Source: Nymphaea colorata | Taxonomy: Eukaryota > Streptophyta > Magnoliopsida > Nymphaeales > Nymphaeaceae | DNA: 64,000 nt | NCBI RefSeq assembly: GCF_008831285.2 | Contig: NC_045139.1 | Coordinates: forward strand, 18,458,354 to 18,522,353 | Direction: 5' to 3' | In this document: positions 43,018 to 54,300 of the stretch, in pieces | Position numbering within the stretch: position 1 is the first letter of the stretch | How the letters are laid out: the number at the start of each line of letters is the position of its first letter | Translations under genes and position numbers: made by a program | The notes under the pieces: generated by a model | Database searches by the model: none | The model's input: only the letters and a program-made list of their open reading frames with translations | What the model was told of the DNA's origin: nothing

Positions 43018-43529
43018 AACATACATAATAGTTATTTTGGGCACCAATTTTCGCATTCTTCTTATTGAAATCGTGTTTGAAAACTTATATTTTTTTTTCT
43101 TTCCTAGTAAATAATATATGTTTTCACCAATAGTTGTTTATTTAAAAATGTATTATTTCTCATTGATGTCAAACTCTTTACCGAGTTCGACTCCATGAGC
43201 TTTGATTTTGGTTATTCGAATCCGAATTTTTAGAACCAAATTTGGAGCTGGCTTATATAAACCCCCAAGATTTGACTGTCATTAGGGATCCATATTTGTC
43301 AGCCTTTTAGTTGTTGTCACCATGCCACAACTGCATACTAAAAATCTGGATCAAGTCTATATCTGGATCCACTTTCTTGACATGACTGACTAAAGAGACA
43401 CTGGTCATAATCAACCATACATAATCCATTCATGACAACCTTAACATAGGCATAGTTTGGCCTTTTAAAAGCTTTGTCCATGTGTAGACTTTGTCGCATA
43501 AAACCATATTCTTTCGCTTCGGAGCAGTG

Positions 43530-43690
43530 TTGTTAAAATGCTCTCTTTCTGGCAGGCAACCAGTTACTGTTTTGAACCCTCAAAGTGCAACTCACTGTGT
43601 TGCAAACAAGATGCCACCAATCTGCAAGTTAAAGCACAGTGGGGGCATGGAATCACCAAGTACTAAAGCAAGTCCTCTACCTTAGAGGAT
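43530..43690. repeat. Probable SINE relic, copy 1
   Basis: The stretch shares ordered blocks with 46797-46945: GGCAGGCAACCAGTTACTG, TTTTGAACCCTCA, TGCAAGTTAAAGCACAGTG and AAAGCAAGTCCTCTACC. The first half is missing compared with copy 2. The TTTTGAACCC segment resembles a tRNA B box. Confidence 0.45.
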
Positions 43691-45984
43691 AAAGGGTTGG
43701 GTATTCTAAAGCGAAAGTCCTTTAGAGGTCGGTTGATAATTATAGGACACGCGGAACGAAACATGTGTCTCCTGGTTAATTGATTTTTTTATCATAACGC
43801 CGTCCGCAGTATATGACAGACACAATAGACAATTGAACATGGATATAAATTACCCCCCGTTCTACACTCTTCCGAGCTAACCCTCAGAACAGCGTGGAAC
43901 ATAACACCATCTCCCGCCTGCGTCGAGCTTCTCTCCTTCACCTCTGTCTCTCTTCTAAGTCTCTCCCTTGCCGACTGCTCTCTCTGTTGCTCTCTTCCTC
44001 CATTCCATCAACGATGGGTCGACCGTTAGCAGCAGCCGGCATCTAAATACAAGCTACAAGCTTCTACCTTGCTGCCCTTAAATTCCCGTGGACTCATCAT
44101 TATGAGTGCTTAGGTCTTCTCCTTTGTACATACTTCAATTTTTATGCACACAAATGATGTCTTTCAAGGTGAACAAGAGGTTAACCACCCATTGCTCGGA
44201 AAAGAGGCTCAAAGACCTTCTCATTTCATTTGCTCCCGGGGTCTTGGGTTGTATCAAGACCTGGGCGGAGCATGATACACCTGTACCATTTACAGTCCAA
44301 TGAAATAGCATCAATGGAAATCGAACGACCAACAATATGTCTTCTACACGACCGTCTGCTCGATGTAAATGATGCCTTTCATTTTATTCTTTTTTTATGT
44401 GAAATCTACCGTGCGTTAACCCATATATGACAACAACATTGATATTTTCTCCATTTCGATGAAAGATCTGCTGGAAGTTAGGTTCCCAACCTTTTATGAT
44501 GGTTGTTAAATATAGGATCTTTTATCATAGGCTAAGATCTCTCTAGGTCCACATATAAATGAAGTAGAACTATGATTGGCAACCCTAGCTGAAGGATATA
44601 AAGAGAAAATGACATTTCTTCAATAATTGGTAGGATAGAAGGGGTGGGGGGAGAAATAATTTATAAGGGCAGGCACACTCTGAAAAGTAAACCGGAAGAG
44701 AATATTGAATATTTACAAAAAACTGCATGTGTTTTCAAGCAATAGCAAAAAAGCTCTTGGATTTGAATATTTTACATTTGACAGGTTCAATGAAAAATGA
44801 GGAATCCTGAGTATAATCATTAAAATAATTTTACACAGCAAGTTTTGGTTGTCCAAGTCGGTCTCCTAATTGATTAAATACTGGATTTAGATTTGAAACC
44901 CATAAGTTGTGAGTTTTTTTTTAGAGAAAACTGAATCCAAATAGTAATTGTATGTGAAATTGGACCACACCATGTTCTCATTGAATCAAATCCCGACAGA
45001 CATGTGAATCAAGCTTAATGTACAGATTCAGATTTGATTTTATTAGTTTTGTATATCTGACTTCCAATTCGAATCCTGTGAACTAGACTCAACGAATGGA
45101 ACATTAACCGTGTTTGATCCAAATCCTATCATCTGATGTCCCTACTTAATGAGACATTCAACGACCTATAACCTCGAAAAGATGTGTTTGATAGCCTCAA
45201 ACATCATATCTTGGGCTCAAACGAACACCAGATTTCACCACTATGTTAAAATAAAAAAATGAGATCCTTAATACATTGCTAGAACATCATATTGGAGGTC
45301 GGATGGGAGGTGGGTCTACAAAAATTTTACATTTAAAATTCAAAAAAAAAAATTAACCTATATAATGAATTTGAAAAATTATATTTCAGCACCTCCTAAA
45401 ATTTTGAAACTATAGTTCGGCTCCACCCCTAGGCGAGTCTTTCCTCAAAGTCATACCTTTGAGTTCTGGAATAATATTAGACCATTTAAGATCTCAAATC
45501 CGAGATAAACAAATATCTCCTAATAGGGATGAAGCTAGAATTTTTTTTTCCATGGAGCACTAAATATACGAGTAACAATCTAATCCACAAAGTGACTGAG
45601 TCTTGTGGAGCTGTCTCATATAACTGGACCCAAGAACCAAAATATAACTATAAATTTAAGGTTTCAGATGCCCTACTGAAACCCTACCTATCTCTGCGGC
45701 TAGTTGTCCTTTGGCACTGTCACTCTACATTGAATGGCTAAATAGCAGAGGCGTTGATGCTTCCCCACACATTAATTGTACACAATTGTGGGCTTTTGTT
45801 GCTGTATATCATGTGCCATCAATCAACAATTATTATTATTATCATTACTATCTTTTATTTGATAGGTAAGCTGGGGTTAAGCGGATTGCTGTCCAACTCT
45901 TGCCAACTCAGAGCAAATCTTGAAATTAAATTCGACAACATCTTCAACCTGGCTTAATGGTTGTCTAACACTCGCTAAGTGTAA

Positions 45985-46115
45985 ACCTGGGCATCGGGCA
46001 GGCCCGGCCCAATAACGAGTCGAGCCCAGGAAGGCCTAACATCCAAAAACCGGGTCCGGGCTTGGCCCGCCCGACTCGAAAAACCCAAGCCCGAGCTTGC
46101 AAGGCCTGGTGTTAT
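45985..46115. mobile_element. GGGC-rich hAT-type element relic
   Basis: It begins CCTGGGCATCGGGCAGGCCC, like the ends of the element at 30596-30974, and continues with CGAGTCGAGCCC and CCAAGCCCGAGC. It is shorter, and no target duplication could be assigned. Confidence 0.4.
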
Positions 46116-46796
46116 GTGGAGGGAGTTTTCCTCGCAAACTCTTAGTGGTAAAAATTTCATTTAAAAAAAAAACAATTGTCACAATTACAATTAATAAAAG
46201 TGAGATCCTAATCTCTCTATCTCATAACCTGGTTATATGTTCTGACTTTGATGCGTGTTCGGGTGGCCAAAATAAAAGTTCTCAAACGCATCCTGCTCTA
46301 TCTCTTATATATATAATACTTCCAGATTAATAGGAAGGATGGGAATGAAGAATCATCTCCGTGGTTGATTCAAAGAGATCGAATGATGGAGATTTAGTTG
46401 CAAATAAGAAAAGACAAACTGCTTTTTTAAGAGTTTGAAATGTCAGTCAAAGGCTGAGAATGCAAGAGAGGAAAGAAGGAAAAAAATGAACTTCATTAAA
46501 CAAAATTTCTTCTGATTTTTAAAGGGTATCCACCGTTTTATTTCATTGGAATTGAAAACATAGATAGTTCACATGAAAGTTTAGCATATGAGGGTCAGAT
46601 CTGTTGTTTATAATCCAAAATGTTTTATAAAGAATCAGCAAAATGCTTTAAGAAACATGCTTGGATCCATAATCGTGTTTCGAACTGAAGATTTTGGATT
46701 TGGTACATGCAATTTTGAAACTTTACGAAAAAGCCCTTACAATCTTAATTTTCCTTTTTAACTTGTAGAACTTTAACTAAAACTATTATTCTCAAG

Positions 46797-46945
46797 GGGG
46801 TTGGTGCAATAATGATACAGGGGCCGGTAGGTGGCCGATTCCCATTTTGAATCCCCATGACAGCCACTAACGTGCAAGTTGAAGGACAGTGAGGGCGAAA
46901 CTTGAGGCACCGAAAGCAGTCTCCGTAAAATTTTGATTTTCGAAA
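46797..46945. repeat. Probable SINE relic, copy 2
   Basis: It starts GGTTGGTGCAATAATGATA, which fits a Pol III A box, and continues GGTAGGTGGCCGATTCCC, TTTTGAATCCCCA, GTGCAAGTTGAAGGACAGTG and GAAAGCAGTCTCC. A first half like this is also found at 61384-61455. Origin from a tRNA-derived SINE is inference. Confidence 0.45.
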
Positions 46946-47357
46946 AAAACTTAGGGAGACAATAGCCCCTGCCAGCTGCCGCGCCTCTTGTTTCCGCCTC
47001 TGTTGATGGATAAATGAGATCTTAGATCTCAGCTTTTAGGAACTGCAGTCAGTGGAATCATGAATCCATGGTCAGCCTAATGTATGACTCTTTGGCCCAG
47101 ATCCAAATCCATAATCAAACATCACAATTAATAAGCAGCATCTTGCACCACATTGGCAACCTCTACTTTACCAATTGGAAAGGAACCGGCAGGCTGATTG
47201 TATACTGAAAATCTTGCCAATTAAGTACTATTAGTGATTTCTCTATTTGGATCGTTCCACATGAAGCCCTAAATTATGACATCATGTCTAACAAAAGTAC
47301 TTTTAAGTTGGTTTCTTTAGTTGGAATAAATAAGGAAAAACTTTGGCAAAGATAGTG

Positions 47358-47380
47358 ATTATTATTATTATTATTATTAT
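47358..47380. repeat. (ATT)n microsatellite
   Basis: About eight ATT units. Confidence 0.9.
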
Positions 47381-48890
47381 TTCCTATTAAGAGATATCAC
47401 CGACCACTTAAAATTAGCATCACATTGAGCTAGTAAAGCCCTCAAGGCCCTGTCCCATTGGCAACTAAAGAGCGTGTTTGATTCCCATCGAAGGAACACA
47501 TGAGACAGGAACACCTTGTCCCTCCGTTCCTTCATTCCAATACAGGTGTCACACTGAACTCTGATGCTCCTTACCTTGCAAAGGCTGCTTGCATGGACAT
47601 GAAGAAAGTTAGATACAGTTTTTTAAGAATATATAAAAAAAAAACATAGGCTTTCCATTGAATAAATTAAAAAGTTTTTTTTTTTTTTCTAAAAGGCTGT
47701 TCGGTCGAAGCAGTTCGATTCCTGCAGCGCGTGGTGAACATTACAACGAGCGAGCTGCCAACCAGTCTTCTAAGAAAAGGCGAAGTCCCACCAACTAACC
47801 ATTTCCACGTGACAACATCTCCCAGTCAAACACGGGATCTGCTGAGAAAGATGCGGCGATGCTCCGAAAGGTAAGGATTTTAAATCAAATAAGCATCACG
47901 TGTTGAGACATGCTGTAAACATCAGATTCTGCATCTTTTTGTGATATTTACACCAATATTTTATTGGCCTTTATTAGCCCCTTTCATTATAAACATTGTT
48001 TTTAAAATTAAATAAACAAAAAACTATTTTTAACTATTAAATTGTTGAAACCTGAGCTGATTGTAAACTAAATTATAGTATAGCTGGTCGGTCTCATAGA
48101 TGTTACTGTAAAAGATCATAAATATTATTTTTGAGTCTATGAAAGCAACCATATATTTATCATAATCTCCATGAAAGGGGAGGGAGGACCGCAGCCTTTC
48201 ATTCAGTCGAACATGAGACCAAATATTGACAAGAACACAGTAAAAATTTTAGAAATTTGCAATTTCCCGCAAACCTAAGAATTAAAGACCTGATTAAATA
48301 GGTCAGTTGATGATTAATAAAAAAAATATCCGTTCTTCTGTTGATTTACATCTTTTTTTTCCTGTTTTTCATTTACAACAACAAGAAAATTTTTTCTACC
48401 TTATTTGCCCTTCTCGTTGACTCTGCTTGTCTTTGTTGCCACCATTTATGATAAAGAGTGCATCACTCGGAAAGGGGGTTGGCGAAAATTGGGAGTGTCT
48501 CTTATGTCATACGTACAGAAAAGCTAATATGTGTGTGGATTTTATTGTCCAATGGACCTTTCAAGGATGTTTTGGAGTGCTCATTTTTACCAATCCACCT
48601 GACCATTTGCATCGATTGATCGAGGAGGAACTGATTGGTGTAGCTCGACCTCGTGTTGTAGTTAGTTAATGCAATTCTAAACCACTCCTATGTACAAAAA
48701 AAAAAAAACGTGGATTGCGATATGATTTTGTAACCATTTACATCTTCAGACATCGCTGCCCTCCAAATAAAAAGCCCGATTGAAATTTTAAATTTATTTT
48801 TCTCGTATTTAGAACCATAAGTTTCCTATGCCTATGATTAAATAGAACCATGGAATCTAAAATCCAGGTTCATAAAACAGTGGCCCTTAG

Positions 48891-49225
48891 GGGGCCTTTG
48901 GTAATAGGGTTGTTGCATTTTTTTGAATGAAGTGTTCCATGAATGTGTATCATTAAAATCATGTTAGCAAACTTGCTGGGCTGACTTGGGAATCGCAAGT
49001 CAGGCCAAAGTTTGGCGCCCTTGATTCGGCCGATTTCGCTGCAGTAATTTATATTATGGTTATTTGAATATTTGATCGAGTTGACGAGTCAATTGGCTGA
49101 CCCAATGACCCAGGCATCTGTCGATCCAAGTCTGAGTCATGGTTTTGCCAACTATGCATAAAATCAACACATTCATGAAAGTTTTGGTTAAAAAGAATAC
49201 AATGTTCTGGTTAGCGAATGCCTTC
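48891..49225. mobile_element. Harbinger-like MITE split by a hAT-type MITE
   Basis: The outer element has TTA at both sides (48888-48890 and 49226-49228) and ends GGGGGCCTTTGGTAAT and, reverse complemented, GAAGGCATTCGCTAAC. It is interrupted by the element at 48960-49156. Without that insert it would be about 130 bp, similar to the other small MITEs here. Confidence 0.45.
48960..49156. mobile_element. hAT-type MITE, CATAGTTGG family, copy C
   Basis: The 197-bp element starts CATGTTAGCAAACTTGC and ends GGTTTTGCCAACTATG, the same ends as copies A and B. It also shares TGTCGATCCAAGTCTGAGTCATGG-type sequence before the right end with copy A (CCGAGTCCGAGTCATGG). Flanks are CATTAAAAT and CATAAAAT, a target duplication with one base gained or lost. 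Confidence 0.65.
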
Positions 49226-50219
49226 TTAAGGGTGCATTTGAGAACCTCCAAACCTAAGATCCTACAAAATTTTACACATGCACCCACCCACCCCCCACAT
49301 ATATATATATATCTCTCTCTCTTTCTCTTACACACACATGCGTACATATGCATGCACAAACGAAACTCGCCTGCAGGAGAAACCCCCAAGGCTTCAAAGA
49401 TTTCTTCTTCCCACAAAAGAAGGTTTTTGAGCCCTCTCTTGTTTCTGGCATAATAGATGGCTTCGAGGTTGACATAAAAGTTCTCTCTCTCTCTTTCTCT
49501 CTCTTTTGGGTGTGCCGAAGTGATGAATAGTGTAATTTGTCAGGTAATCCTTATAAGCATGTCCCGTGTTTGATTCATATGGGTACTACAGTTTGATAGC
49601 ATGAGGAGTTCCTTAGTTTGATCATTATCTAATGGCCGTGAAGTGGTGGGCTCACCAAGTATTATATATAGATAGAGCTCACATGATGCGTAATGTTTGC
49701 ATAAGAAAGAAAGCACTTGAATATTCACTTTGGGTGTTAGATCTCGCCTCCCAAAAAAATGTATTTCTCAAGAACATCGTCTTTTGTTCCTTTTGCCAAA
49801 ACAAATACGTCATGTCTTCTTCCTGACTTGAAGACTTGAAGCTTCAGCGAAATTTAATCAAAGAGAATGTACACTCTACGCAGATTGTATCTATGTTTTT
49901 TTTTTTCCAACTGTTTGCTTCGAGACTTTAGTGGATGTATGGTACGTCCTCCAACTCGGGTCTCATGCTTGCATTGTTTGCAACCCAAAAGAGTAACACA
50001 CCAGAGTGCATACTTCCGTTGAGTATGAGCTGCCTTACACCCCATTAAGGCGTGTTTTACTAATTGTGTCGACAAATGGTGGCAGTCTAAAAAGTTCCAT
50101 TGATGGATTGGAACCAATTGATACATGATGATAAAGTTGAAGGTGATCTTATAATCGCTATGTATTGGGACAGATCTGATGTCCTGTCCTTAAATCTGAG
50201 ATGCTCTCAAGTCTCATTT

Positions 50220-50915
50220 TTTAAAGGGCTGTTCATGGCTGGAGTGGCATAAGCCACAACTGGAGCTCGAGCTTAGAGTAGAGAACTCAAAACTTGGCTC
50301 GACTAAGCTTAAGCCAAGGTTCGGCTGGTGCTTAACTGAACCATGGCATGAAAAATTATGTTTTTTTACTATAAAGTGAGATGTATTTTTTAGATACTCT
50401 TTCTCCAATAGATTGATCCAGTTTAACCTGCGTAGCTCAAGCTTGACTCATTAAACTAAACAAGTTCATTTTTGAACTCGAACTTGACTCTTTCATTAAA
50501 GGGTTGAGTTTGCATCGAGGAAGAATGTTTAACGAGTCGAGCCAACTCGGGCTTGACTCAAGCTCCCAAGGTTAAGCTCGGCTCGAGCTCGACTCATAAG
50601 TTAAACAAGTAGAGTTCGAGCTTAACTGATAACTCAATTTTGTAGATGGGTTGGGTTCAAGTTGGATCAACTCAGCTCAATTAGACTTATTTAACACTAA
50701 TACTTATTTTTGTAATTTCAAAAACTTAAAATGATTTAAGTAAAAATGTGAAAATTTTAAACATAAAATATATGTTAAGGAATATAAGCTTAAGCGAGTC
50801 GAGCTTCAGCTTAGACTCGGTTAAGTGAGGTGAGCTCGAATCAACCTTGAGCCAAACTATATATGAGCCGAATCGAGTTTGAACTGATGGAGCTCGAGCT
50901 CAGCTTGCTTGTTAT
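50220..50915. mobile_element. Non-autonomous element rich in GAGCTCGAGC motifs
   Basis: About 700 bp contain many copies, in both orientations, of CTCGAGCT, GGCTCGA and GAGTCGAGC-like motifs. The left part starts GGGCTGTTCATGGCTGG and the right part ends ATGGAGCTCGAGCTCAGC. Such arrays are known near the ends of plant hAT and Mutator-like elements. I see no transposase and no clear target duplication. It ends about 420 bp upstream of the OEP21 start codon. Confidence 0.45.
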
Positions 50916-51333
50916 ACATTCTAACATCAAGTTTACTGGCCAAGTTCAAGTCTTTTGTTTTGCATAGACAATCTCTGCCCACGGGCAACGATACATTTGA
51001 CATTATATATTTAAACATTTTTCAACCATTGACGAACTCCTTATCATACATTTTTCGCGACAGATTAATGGCGATATTTTCACGATATTTTAAAATACAG
51101 GCTAGTTGTCAGCCGCTTGCTGTACAACCGATAAAGTCGAAAGGGCAGGCCCAGAGAGCGAGCAGGCGATGTGAAGGTTTGGTGAAAGAGAGGGAGGCCA
51201 AAAGAGCGACAAGAGGGTAGAAGCGACCGTGACCTCTAAATGTGCTAAGAAAGCAGGTGGTGGTGTAGGACTTGGGAGTTAAGGGAGTGGTGCTATAGTT
51301 GCTTCGGCAAGGATAGAGCGGTTGGGTTGGGAG

Positions 51334-54300
51334 ATGGAGACTTCCCTGAGATGCAGGAGTGATGCGAAAGCACTCTGTATTCATGCGAAGGAGAAGTTCC
51401 CCTTTCAGAAGAACTTCCTTTTTCAGGTCGGTACTTCATCTTTGGTTCCTCAATGTTTGGTCCATGACGGTGTTTGGCGGGTATTTACCTTCTTCCCTTT
51501 TGGGCACCTTTTTTTTTTCTCTCTTTTCCAGCGGGGCTGGATTCTAGTCACCTTTCTATTACTTTGAACGGTGCCCATCGTGGCTTGTGCCTGTACTTCG
51601 TTTTCTGCGTCCAATATTTTTAACTTAATCTTCTGAATAGGTTGTTTATTTCTAGTGGATCTTGGTAGTGTTCATTCATGAAGGGAAATGTTTATGGTAC
51701 TTTGATTTTGATTGATGTTTGCATTATTTTAGGCATTCTATGTTGTCCAATTGTCATTTCTCTAGCAATGAAATAGAGAAAAGAGAAGTTCAGTTTTTGG
51801 GTACTTTCTGCCACTAGAGGCTCCATTCTGGAGATCACAGTATTGCTGTGTAATGCCTTGTACGAGTGCTAGAGAGACGTTAATTGGATGGAAAGTGCTA
51901 AATTTGTTGTTCACATTAGGCATTATCTATAGATATTTCCTGTACCGCTTGTTCTTGGTGATGTGATATCGGGTTTACGGATCCTTTAAAAAGTGGGTAC
52001 TTGTCTACCGGTGGAATGGCTTCTGAAGTTTATAGAAAAATGCTTGTTGGACGAACTCCAACTGAGCGGTGTCAAATTTTAAATACGTTGACGGCAATTG
52101 TAACGTGAGTAATGGGTAAAGGTTAAAGTATCACTTTGTATCTATTCTGCCTTGTTATCGTAGTTTGGCAATGATTCGCAGTCATTTGCCTTGAATGAAA
52201 TTTGTCCATGTAGGAACTTTTATATTTCAATTGTCATGTCATTCAACAGTGCTTCTCACGTTCTGAAGGCTCTCTTTCCTAGTTGAATTTGTATGCATTT
52301 TTTTCTACATTGAGGAGATATAGATAATAGATGGAAGCTAATTAACCATGCACACTCAGGGAAACCTTAAGTCAACCATCTAGGCTGTAACTTTTCTGCG
52401 TCACTCACACGGTGCCAGTCTGTTGTTTGAGTGTGGGGAAGGAGAAATTTAAGCATTTTTGTCGCTTCATTCCTGTTCTTCTTTTCTCTATTAGACACAG
52501 TTTTCTTTCTCATTTTTGTAGGGGAATTCTTATGTTGTGTATCTTTTCTGGTTCTTCTCCTGTTCCTTTTATGGCTATAAGGTTCATAGAGTTGATTATT
52601 CCTGTTCATGGAAAAGGTGTTTCCCAGTCCACTTCATGGAGTTGATGATTCCTTCTATGCTGTTTTTTTCTTTTCTATCTTTGGAGTTTGTTATATTTCT
52701 TCTTCTTCTTCTTCTTCTTCTTCTTGATTACTATTGCTTCTCAGTTATCATGTTCTGATCCTTTGATTATCTGACTTACTTCTTAGTGGAACCATATGAA
52801 CAATGTATTCTAAGATTAATGGACAATGTCATGGCACAGGTTCATGGAGAGCTAAACACATATGCTGGCACGCCTAGTCATTTTTCCATGCTTACTCGCT
52901 ATTTTAATCCTGAGGTATGACTGCATATACATTCAGGATCTTGGTAGCAAGTTCATATGTTGTCATTTTTGGCTCACACAATGGCTGGCTCTAAATGGTT
53001 GTTCATCATTTTGTAGTTTGCTTCAAGTTTGGGTATAGGAGTCAGACATGATAGGAAGGAGAAGCTTATGTATGACATACAAGCGAAAAAGGCATTTCCG
53101 ATTTCACCCAGTGCTTCTTTGACCTTAGATACAAAAGGAAAGTGGACTTTTGACAAGGACTTCATTGAGGTTAGTTTCTCTGCTAGAGGAGCCTTACATT
53201 TGTTATGCCTCTCATGAATTACAATGTTAATTGGATATTTAATTATAGATATATGAACAAGCAATCACTGTATTTTTTGTGTCTCTGCAGTAGTCTAACA
53301 AAGGAAGTAACATATTTTCTGTAATTCATGCATAGAGCCATAAATGCATATTCAGGAAATGAATATATGAATGTTAACTTGTATGTTGTGCATTTTTTTC
53401 TATATATGTGGTACTTGGTCGAGTGAAATGCTTCATACAATTTCATTTAGTCATACAACAAAACCATAAAAGCAGTAATGTGCATAGACACAAATAATGA
53501 ACCTTCATATACATCCCTTAGGACCTCAGAGGAGGAGCCTTCCAAAATCAAACCACCAGAAGGAAATATATTTCAGATGAACTTTAATGGCCGTTGTTTC
53601 ACTTGCGTCAGCAAACATGCTTTTTATTTGGACCAGATAATCTCTGTTCTTCATGTCAAGGCATGGTGACAAACTAATATAATAAAGCATTTGTCAAGTC
53701 ATTTGGACTGGCAAATTATCTCTCAGCTTCTCATAGACAAACAAAAGAGTAAATTGCTCTTAACAAAGCATCAAATTTCTTAGTTACTTGTGAATTCAGA
53801 GGATCACAAAAATAAAGCAGAAAGAATGATGAAACATTTCAAAGCAGGCCCTGAAAGCTCCACTGTTGAATCAACTAAACTGGGATGCAGGTGCTCTGGT
53901 TCCTTAAAGGCGCAAGGTAGGTCAAATAATGGAAATTCCATGCTGGAAGTACACAACACACAATTGAAAGGGCTGAGATTGCAAAAAAGTGCAATGATAA
54001 GTTGGCTCCAACTTTCAAATATCACCATCCTCAAGTTACTATCAAGCATTGTTACAAATATCATTCTAGGGGTTTTATCAGCGATTTTTTTTTTCTTTTA
54101 AGTTGGTTTTCTTGAAAAAGTCTCGGGAAATTGTGGCAAACATTAAAAAATGAAACAAATTTTAAACATTGCGTAAAGTAAAATAAATGAGAACCTAATA
54201 AGAGGACAAATAAAACCAGATGAAAGTGATAAAAAGAATGTTTTAATGATGATAAAAATGCAAAATAATATAGTTTAAGTTTAAAATTGAATCCATAAAA

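Larger units (their letters stand above)
41400..51333. other. Ten-kilobase repeat-rich spacer between TST and OEP21
   Basis: No convincing gene is present. Repeats listed separately include two copies of the CATAGTTGG MITE family, two probable SINE copies, a nested MITE and a 700-bp GAGCTCGAG-rich element. CT-rich sequence at 43870-44010 looks like a plant leader but no coding region follows; the frame at 44106-44303 has no recognisable domain. The frame at 48427-48669 is also unsupported. The remaining sequence is AT-rich. Confidence 0.45.

Noticed and set aside
47700-47730. GTTCGATTCCTGCAGC resembling a tRNA T arm
   Set aside because: No tRNA body can be paired around it.
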